From: an uncultured bacterium
Lineage (GTDB): Bacteria; Fidelibacterota; Marinisomatia; Marinisomatales; UBA1611
Assembly: GCA_938092125.1 (NCBI GenBank)
Contig: CALKMQ010000104.1
Span: 1 to 10,497 of the forward strand
Direction of reading: 5' to 3'
DNA: 10,497 bases
In this document: piece after piece, positions 6,110-10,497 of the stretch
How the letters are laid out: every line of letters begins with the position of its first letter
Numbering within the stretch: position 1 is the first letter of the stretch
Made by a program: the position numbers and the translations under genes
Notes under the pieces: model-generated
Databases searched by the model: none
What the model was told of the DNA's origin: nothing
The model's input: only the letters and a program-made list of their open reading frames with translations

Positions 6110-6712
6110 TTGGCGACAAAAATTAGACTTAAACGAATAGGAAGAAGAAATAGACCTTTTTATAGGCTTATTGTTATTGACTCTAGGAAAAAACGCGATG
6201 GCGCGGCAATAGAGCAAGTTGGTTGGTATAATCCTATCTCTACTGATAATTCATACGAAATTAATGATGAAAGAATTCTTCATTGGCTTGGCGAAGGTGC
6301 TATTCCATCAGATGCTGTAAAAAAAATAATGAGGCAAGAAGGGCTATCGCTTCGTTGGCATTTAATGCAGCAAGGCACGGAAGAAAAAGAAATTGAGAAA
6401 GAGATGAAAAAGTGGGAAATGAATCGTGAAAACGTCCTGGCCGATAGGAAAGCAAAAAAATTAGAAAAACTATCTAAAAAATCAGAAGAATCTCAAGTTC
6501 CTGTAGATGTTGGCTCAGAACATAGGGAAGAACCTGCAAAGGAAGAAGTTGCGAAGGAAGAGCCTGCAAAGGAAGAACCTGTAAAGGAAGAAGCTGCAAA
6601 GGAAGAACCTGCAAAGGAAGAAGTTGCGAAGGAAGAGCCTGCAAAGGAAGAACCTGTAAAGGAAGAAGCTGCGAAGACTCCAGAGCAGGAAGATGAATCT
6701 GAAGAGGAATAA
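6110..6712 (+). CDS. rpsP: Ribosomal protein S16 with long acidic/basic repeat tail
   Basis: Small-subunit protein needed for 30S assembly. Residues 1-85 are a standard S16 core: MATKIRLKRIGRRNRPFYRL, the DSRKKRDGAAIEQVGWYNP segment, then LHWLGEGAIPSDAVKKI. The protein is 200 residues long, against 80-90 for typical S16. The extra part is a charged, probably helical linker (about 86-125), then a tail from about residue 140 made of pentads EE(P/V/A)(A/V)K, ending in TPEQEDESEEE. Extended S16 tails of this kind occur in Bacteroidetes and relatives. The start is TTG with a strong AAAGGAG 6 bases upstream; the following residues match the conserved N terminus, so no other start is needed. The gene lies 12 bases after ffh and 15 before khpA. 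Confidence 0.96.
   Translation: MATKIRLKRIGRRNRPFYRLIVIDSRKKRDGAAIEQVGWYNPISTDNSYEINDERILHWLGEGAIPSDAVKKIMRQEGLSLRWHLMQQGTEEKEIEKEMKKWEMNRENVLADRKAKKLEKLSKKSEESQVPVDVGSEHREEPAKEEVAKEEPAKEEPVKEEAAKEEPAKEEVAKEEPAKEEPVKEEAAKTPEQEDESEEE
6527..6676 (+). repeat. 75-bp direct tandem repeat (two copies) within rpsP
   Basis: Bases 6527-6601 and 6602-6676 are the same 75-base sequence, differing at one position seen near the end (GCAAAG versus GCGAAG). Each unit encodes five pentads, and each pentad is itself a 15-base sub-repeat (GAAGAA-NNN-NNN-AAG type). The near identity points to recent duplication by slippage or unequal recombination, and the tail length should vary between strains. The antisense frame is open over the same region but is a shadow. 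Confidence 0.95.
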
Positions 6713-6727
6713 AAAAAGGAGTAAATT

Positions 6728-6961
6728 ATGTTAGAATTTATAGAAATTGCTGTCAAACTTCTTGTCGATAAGCCGGATGAAGTTAACGTTAATATAGTTG
6801 AAACTGAGCAGCGACTAATTTATGAACTAACTGTCGGCGAAGGTGATTATGGTAAAGTAATTGGTAAGCAAGGTCGAAATATTTCAGCGCTCAGAACTAT
6901 TGTATTTGCCGTTAATGCAAAACAAGGCGGTAAAAGAGCTAGATTGGACGTCATTGATTAA
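6728..6961 (+). CDS. khpA: KH-domain RNA-binding protein KhpA (YlqC family)
   Basis: A small single KH domain protein of 77 residues, the usual size of the family found between rpsP and rimM. The RNA-binding loop is GKQG at residues 46-49 (VIGKQGRNISALRTIV). In Firmicutes KhpA works with KhpB/Jag in RNA binding and cell envelope control; the role outside that group is less clear. AAGGAG lies 6 bases before the ATG. It is followed after 8 bases by rimM, with no visible Shine-Dalgarno for the latter, so the two are probably coupled. Confidence 0.93.
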   Translation: MLEFIEIAVKLLVDKPDEVNVNIVETEQRLIYELTVGEGDYGKVIGKQGRNISALRTIVFAVNAKQGGKRARLDVID

Positions 6962-6969
6962 AGATTGTT

Positions 6970-7476
6970 ATGTGTGATCAAAAACATGCTATCGCAAAAA
7001 TTACTACATCATCCGGATTTAAGGGTGAAGTTCGATTGAGGCCTTTTTCAAGGTATAGCATCGATTACATAATAAATAAATCTTTACATATTGGCGCCGA
7101 GAATGAAAAACTGTCCGATATAAAACTTGAGAATACTATTGGTCTTGGCAAAAAAATGAGATTTAAGTTCAAAGGTATTGATTCTATCCATAAAGCAGAT
7201 AGTTTAGTAGGTAAGATTATTTACATCAAAGCAGACAAAAGCGATGAAATAAATTTTATTTCTGAAAAAATTATTGGATTTGATTTAGAAACTGAATCCG
7301 GTAGAAATGCTGGAATTCTCAAGGACGTCATGTGGCTACCTGCAAATGATGTATATCTTGTACTTAAAGATGGAAAAGAATTACTTATTCCTATAATTAG
7401 TGAAGTAATTAAAAAGTTAGATGTAGATAATAAAAAAATTATTATCGCTGATGTAGACGGTTTATTAGAAATATGA
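6970..7476 (+). CDS. rimM: Ribosome maturation factor RimM
   Basis: Assists late 30S assembly around the 16S rRNA head and binds S19. The 168-residue length is typical. The N-terminal beta-barrel holds AKITTSSGFKGEVRLRPFS (about 9-27), where the GxKGEVR pattern is conserved. The C-terminal PRC-barrel (about 95-168) includes PANDVYLVLKDGKELLIPII and ends in DGLLEI, which is strongly typical. The ATG lies 8 bases after khpA with no clear Shine-Dalgarno sequence. The stop overlaps the trmD start as ATGA. Confidence 0.94.
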   Translation: MCDQKHAIAKITTSSGFKGEVRLRPFSRYSIDYIINKSLHIGAENEKLSDIKLENTIGLGKKMRFKFKGIDSIHKADSLVGKIIYIKADKSDEINFISEKIIGFDLETESGRNAGILKDVMWLPANDVYLVLKDGKELLIPIISEVIKKLDVDNKKIIIADVDGLLEI

Positions 7477-8201
7477 ATATAACCGTTATTACTTCAGCTC
7501 CTAAAATGATAAAAAGTTGCATTGATTCAACCATACTTCGAAAAGCAGTTAGTGGGCATCATGTCGACTTTCATTTAATTGATATTAGAGACTTTGCTAA
7601 TAATGATTATAAACAAATAGATGATACACCTTTTGGTGGAGGCGATGGCATGGTTCTAATGGCCGAGCCTCTAATGCGATCAATTGAACATTCATTTGAT
7701 TTGATGTCTTCATCTATTAAAAATACGAATATAATTTATCCGACTCCTCAAGGTAAGCAATGGAATCAGGAACAAGCTGAAAAGAACGTGCATATCAAGA
7801 ATTTTATTTTTATATGTGGTCGTTACAAAGGCGTTGATCAGAGAGTGATTGATAAATATGTCACTCACGAATTTTCTATTGGTGATTATATTATCTCAAA
7901 TGGTGAACTAAGTAGCATGGTTATAATTGATAGTATAATCAGGCTCAGTCCGGGGACACTTAATAACATTAATTCTGCTAGAACTGATAGCTTTTCAAAT
8001 GAGCTTTTAGATTATCCGCATTACACAAAGCCAAGAACAGTTGAAGGCTTAACAGTACCGGGTGTACTTCTTGAAGGGCATCATGAGAAAATAAAACTTT
8101 GGAGAAAAAATAAATCTGAGGTTCTTACAAAACAGAAACGTCCAGATATCTGGGAAAAATATAATAAATCAATTAAACATATGGAGTTCAATCATGAATA
8201 A
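7473..8201 (+). CDS. trmD: tRNA (guanine-N1)-methyltransferase TrmD
   Basis: Methylates G37 next to the anticodon of several tRNAs using S-adenosylmethionine, preventing frameshifting; a SPOUT enzyme with a deep trefoil knot, active as a dimer. It has 242 residues, normal length. Visible motifs are DDTPFGGGDGMVLM (about 51-64), YPTPQG, FICGRYKGVDQRV with Cys at 115, FSIGDYIISNGEL, then DSFSNELLDYPHYTKP and the VPGVLLEGHHEKIKLWR segment. The usual GRYEG has Lys119 for Glu, a change I associate with Bacteroidetes-type TrmD (GHFKG). The start overlaps rimM by 4 bases and the end overlaps rplS by 8, indicating translational coupling. Confidence 0.96.
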   Translation: MNITVITSAPKMIKSCIDSTILRKAVSGHHVDFHLIDIRDFANNDYKQIDDTPFGGGDGMVLMAEPLMRSIEHSFDLMSSSIKNTNIIYPTPQGKQWNQEQAEKNVHIKNFIFICGRYKGVDQRVIDKYVTHEFSIGDYIISNGELSSMVIIDSIIRLSPGTLNNINSARTDSFSNELLDYPHYTKPRTVEGLTVPGVLLEGHHEKIKLWRKNKSEVLTKQKRPDIWEKYNKSIKHMEFNHE

Positions 8202-8541
8202 AGTGCACGATGCTACTAAAGAATACTTAAAAGACAATATTCCAGAATTTGATACAGGGGACACTCTTGTTGTAAGTGTGTTGGTTCGTGAAGGCAACAA
8301 AGAGCGAGTTCAGAATTTTGAAGGCGTGGTTATCGGAAGAAGAGCAGGAAAATCTTTAGATGCAACATTCACCGTAAGAAAAATCTCTAATGGAATCGGT
8401 GTCGAAAGAATTTTCCCATTACATTCTCCAATGATTTCTAATATTGATGTCAAAAGAAAAGGTAAAGTTAGAAGAGCGAAACTTAATTACCTCAGAGATA
8501 TTTCTGGAAGCAAAGGGACTAGAATTAAAGAGAAACGATAA
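8194..8541 (+). CDS. rplS: Ribosomal protein L19
   Basis: Large-subunit protein at the 30S-50S interface. The 115 residues match the family, with FDTGDTLVVSVLV, the RVQNFEGVVIGRR strand, FTVRKISNGIGVERIFPLHSP and KVRRAKLNYLRD. The ATG lies inside the trmD 3' end, with GGAG 7 bases upstream, so the 8-base overlap is real. Last gene of the operon, followed after about 50 bases by an intrinsic terminator. Confidence 0.97.
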   Translation: MNKVHDATKEYLKDNIPEFDTGDTLVVSVLVREGNKERVQNFEGVVIGRRAGKSLDATFTVRKISNGIGVERIFPLHSPMISNIDVKRKGKVRRAKLNYLRDISGSKGTRIKEKR

Positions 8542-8594
8542 AAAATAATTAATTATTCAATATTATTTAGAACTTATCCAAAGTTCATTTTTAG

Positions 8595-8631
8595 AACCCC
8601 TAGCAAAATAACAATTAACCTAGGGGTTTTT
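8595..8631 (+). terminator. Intrinsic terminator after rplS, overlapping the selA leader
   Basis: AACCCCTAG (8595-8603) pairs perfectly with CTAGGGGTT (8620-8628) around a 16-base loop, followed by T to 8631. The T tract ends only 7 bases before the selA ATG. The 3' arm contains AGGGG (8622-8626), the only Shine-Dalgarno-like motif near selA. The hairpin could therefore both end the ffh-rplS transcript and shield selA initiation. The large loop and short T run make termination strength moderate. Confidence 0.75.
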
Positions 8632-8638
8632 AGCATAT

Positions 8639-10009
8639 ATGATAAATAACACTAAATTCAAATCTATGCCATCAGTTACATCGATTATAAATTCGATTGA
8701 CAACGATTTAGGTGTTCATGAGAACTTTTTAAAAGCTTTGATTAATCAAGAGTTAGAAGAATTGAGATCAAAAATAATTGATGAGAACTATGATTTTGAA
8801 AAAGACGTAGTTATTAAAGAAATCGCTATAAAAGTAAGGAAAAAAGCTAGATCATCTTTTGTTAATATTATTAATGGTACTGGTATTGTGCTGCACACGG
8901 GGTTTGGTAGAGCTCCATTTGCAGGTTCACATTTAAGGAGTATTGCAGATAAAATTAATGGCTATACGAATCTCGAGTTTAATCTAGAAAAAAATATACG
9001 GGGAGACCGTCAATCACATATTGATAAACACATTGCCTCAATTTGTGGCACTGAAAATTCAGTCGTTGTTAATAATAATGCTGCGGCTCTTTTATTAATT
9101 ATTAATTCTTTATCTGAAAATGCCGAGGTTATCTGTTCAAGAGGCCAAATTGTTGAAATTGGTGGTTCATTTAGAATATCCGAAATTATAAAAAAAGGAG
9201 GTGGTGTTTTAAAAGAGGTTGGATCTACCAACCGCACACATCTTGAAGATTATGAAAAAGAAATTTCTAAGAACACTAAAATGCTGTTATGGGTTCATAC
9301 AAGTAATTATGTCATGAAAGGTTACACCAAAGAAGTGCCTTTAGAAGATTTAGTTTCTATTGGTAAAAAATATAAAATTCCCGTAGTGGCTGATTTAGGT
9401 AGTGGCTCTTTTATTGATATGAGTAAATTTGATATTCCTTCTGAAATCCCAGTTTCTGAAATAGTTAAAAAAGGTCCAGATATTACACTTTTTTCAGGGG
9501 ACAAAATGCTTGGAGGGCCGCAATCAGGAATTATACTGTCTACAAAAACTTTAATAAACATTATCAAGTCAAACTCAATCTATCGCACGGTAAGATGTGA
9601 TAAAATTACAATTGCCATTTTAGATGATATACTTCGGAGTTATAAAAAGAATGGATTTTTAAAATCTAATCTTGCTTTAATGTTATTGACGCGAGATAAA
9701 AAAAAATTAAAAAAAATGGCTGAAGAAATAATTAATAGTGTTCAGGAAAATAAACTTAGAACGCTTGGTCTAACCATTGAGCATTCTATGGTCGAGGCTG
9801 GTAGTGGCTCTTTGCCTGAAAAAAACCTTAAAAGTATTGCTCTAAAATTTTCCCCTACAGATATGTCCATTAATGTTCTATCAAAATTATTTAAACAATA
9901 CAAAGTTCCAATTATAGGTTTTAGCAATAGAAATTCATTTTTCATAGATCTTAAAGCTGTATTGCCTTCTCAAAGTTTTCATATAATTGATGCTATAAAT
10001 AAAGTTTAA
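8639..10009 (+). CDS. selA: L-seryl-tRNA(Sec) selenium transferase SelA
   Basis: PLP enzyme that converts Ser-tRNA(Sec) to selenocysteinyl-tRNA(Sec) using selenophosphate, as a large ring-shaped oligomer. The 456 residues compare with 463 in E. coli. The N-terminal tRNA-binding domain starts with PSVTSIINSID. Then come INGTGIVLHTGFGRAP, YTNLEFNLEKNIRGDR, VVVNNNAAALLL (about 142-153), SRGQIVEIGGSFRI, EVGSTNRTH, VHTSNY and VADLGSGSFIDM. The PLP lysine is Lys289 in SGDKMLGGPQSGI. GSGSLPE lies near the C terminus. ATG 8639 retains the SelA N-terminal motif; the later Met at residue 10 would start in the middle of it. AGGGG lies 12 bases upstream within a terminator stem. selB follows after 2 bases. 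Confidence 0.96.
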   Translation: MINNTKFKSMPSVTSIINSIDNDLGVHENFLKALINQELEELRSKIIDENYDFEKDVVIKEIAIKVRKKARSSFVNIINGTGIVLHTGFGRAPFAGSHLRSIADKINGYTNLEFNLEKNIRGDRQSHIDKHIASICGTENSVVVNNNAAALLLIINSLSENAEVICSRGQIVEIGGSFRISEIIKKGGGVLKEVGSTNRTHLEDYEKEISKNTKMLLWVHTSNYVMKGYTKEVPLEDLVSIGKKYKIPVVADLGSGSFIDMSKFDIPSEIPVSEIVKKGPDITLFSGDKMLGGPQSGIILSTKTLINIIKSNSIYRTVRCDKITIAILDDILRSYKKNGFLKSNLALMLLTRDKKKLKKMAEEIINSVQENKLRTLGLTIEHSMVEAGSGSLPEKNLKSIALKFSPTDMSINVLSKLFKQYKVPIIGFSNRNSFFIDLKAVLPSQSFHIIDAINKV

Positions 10010-10011
10010 TT

Positions 10012-10497
10012 ATGCAACAAATTGTTATTGGAACTGCTGGGCATATTGATCATGGTAAAACATCTCTAGTAGAAGCTCTTACTGGAACCAATACAGATAC
10101 TCTTTTACAAGAAAAAAGTAGAGGAATTACAATAGACCTTGGTTTTGCTTATTTAAATGAGCAAATCACTATTGTGGATGTTCCAGGTCATCAAAAGTTT
10201 ATTAGAAATATGGTAGCGGGATCGTCAAATATTCATATTGGTTTATTAGTAATAGCTGCTGATGATGGTGTAATGCCACAAACTTTAGAGCATCTCCATA
10301 TTTTGAATAGTTTATCTATTTTAATCGGAATTACTGTAATAACAAAAATTGATGGTGTTGATAACGAATGGATAGACCTAGTTATATCTGATATTAAAAA
10401 AATTCAAAAAGATACTATTTTTCAAAGTAGTCATATTTTCAAAGTAGATAGTTTGTCTCAGAAAGGAATAGATGAATTAAAGAATTCTATCATTTCT
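10012..10497 (+). CDS. selB: Selenocysteine-specific elongation factor SelB, N-terminal part (cut by window edge)
   Basis: An EF-Tu-like GTPase that carries Sec-tRNA(Sec) to UGA codons marked by a SECIS hairpin. The first 162 codons are present with no stop. The GTP-binding motifs are GTAGHIDHGKTS at 7-18, the switch I sequence RGITIDLGFAYL (the IDLGFAY form separates SelB from EF-Tu), DVPGHQKFIRNM, then DDGVMPQTLEHL and TKID. The later beta-barrels and winged-helix SECIS-binding domains lie outside the window. The ATG follows the selA stop by 2 bases without a Shine-Dalgarno sequence, so translation is probably coupled. selA-selB adjacency is common and supports both calls. Confidence 0.95.
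   Translation, partial: MQQIVIGTAGHIDHGKTSLVEALTGTNTDTLLQEKSRGITIDLGFAYLNEQITIVDVPGHQKFIRNMVAGSSNIHIGLLVIAADDGVMPQTLEHLHILNSLSILIGITVITKIDGVDNEWIDLVISDIKKIQKDTIFQSSHIFKVDSLSQKGIDELKNSIIS

Noticed and set aside
6493..6756. Antisense 87-residue Ser/Ala/Gly-rich frame over the rpsP tail
   Set aside because: It is a shadow of the 15-base repeats in rpsP, with no similarity, ribosome site or context of its own.
8544..8557. AATAATTAATTATT palindrome after rplS
   Set aside because: Purely AT, in an AT-rich spacer, with no loop; likely to occur by chance.
8666..8668. Alternative selA start at the Met of residue 10
   Set aside because: It would cut into the conserved PSVxxII N-terminal motif and has no better ribosome site than ATG 8639.
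9010..9945. Three minus-strand frames inside selA
   Set aside because: All are shadows of the conserved selA coding sequence.

Overview
This window is AT-rich and gene-dense, and no stretch of 300 bases lacks a gene. It looks like the chromosome of a Gram-negative bacterium of the Fibrobacteres-Chlorobi-Bacteroidetes group or a relative. A marine Marinimicrobia/SAR406-type genome is my best guess. The clues are a TonB-dependent receptor with an N-terminal carboxypeptidase-regulatory-like domain, a ribosomal protein S16 with a long Glu/Lys/Pro/Ala tail, a TrmD with Lys in the GRYxG motif, and the strong AT bias. The lineage is inference, not proof.

Bases 1-2161, minus strand, hold an aromatic amino acid operon. 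Read in its own direction it runs: chorismate mutase (2161-1883), an untracked 22-residue leader peptide crowded with Tyr and Phe codons (1847-1779), a perfect terminator hairpin with a nine-U tail (1749-1718), a prephenate dehydratase without an ACT domain (1685-1113), a prephenate/arogenate dehydrogenase (1116-394), and a class II DAHP synthase cut by the window edge (391-1). The leader, a small hairpin at its end, a competing antiterminator pairing and the terminator form what looks like a complete ribosome-mediated attenuator responding to Phe/Tyr supply. This is the most notable observation in the window.

Bases 2162-2355 are a divergent control region. They hold a 17-bp palindrome, a 14-bp-arm inverted repeat, a -10 box and a clear TPP (thiamine pyrophosphate) riboswitch. 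The riboswitch leads straight into a TonB-dependent outer-membrane receptor (2356-4695), which is therefore probably a thiamine or thiamine-precursor importer. Its most plausible start is a CTG two bases after the riboswitch, with the Shine-Dalgarno sequence inside the conserved riboswitch 3' end. A GTG start at 2281 would lie inside the aptamer and is rejected.

Bases 4731-8631, plus strand, are the classic translation/secretion operon ffh - rpsP - khpA - rimM - trmD - rplS. The genes are tightly spaced or overlapping, with a likely extended -10 promoter in front and an intrinsic terminator behind. rpsP starts at TTG and carries a 75-bp tandem duplication in its tail.

Bases 8639-10497, plus strand, hold selA and the start of selB (not closed within the window), the bacterial selenocysteine synthesis and insertion genes. 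The terminator hairpin of the preceding operon also contains the only visible Shine-Dalgarno-like sequence of selA. No tRNA, rRNA, insertion sequence or CRISPR array was seen.
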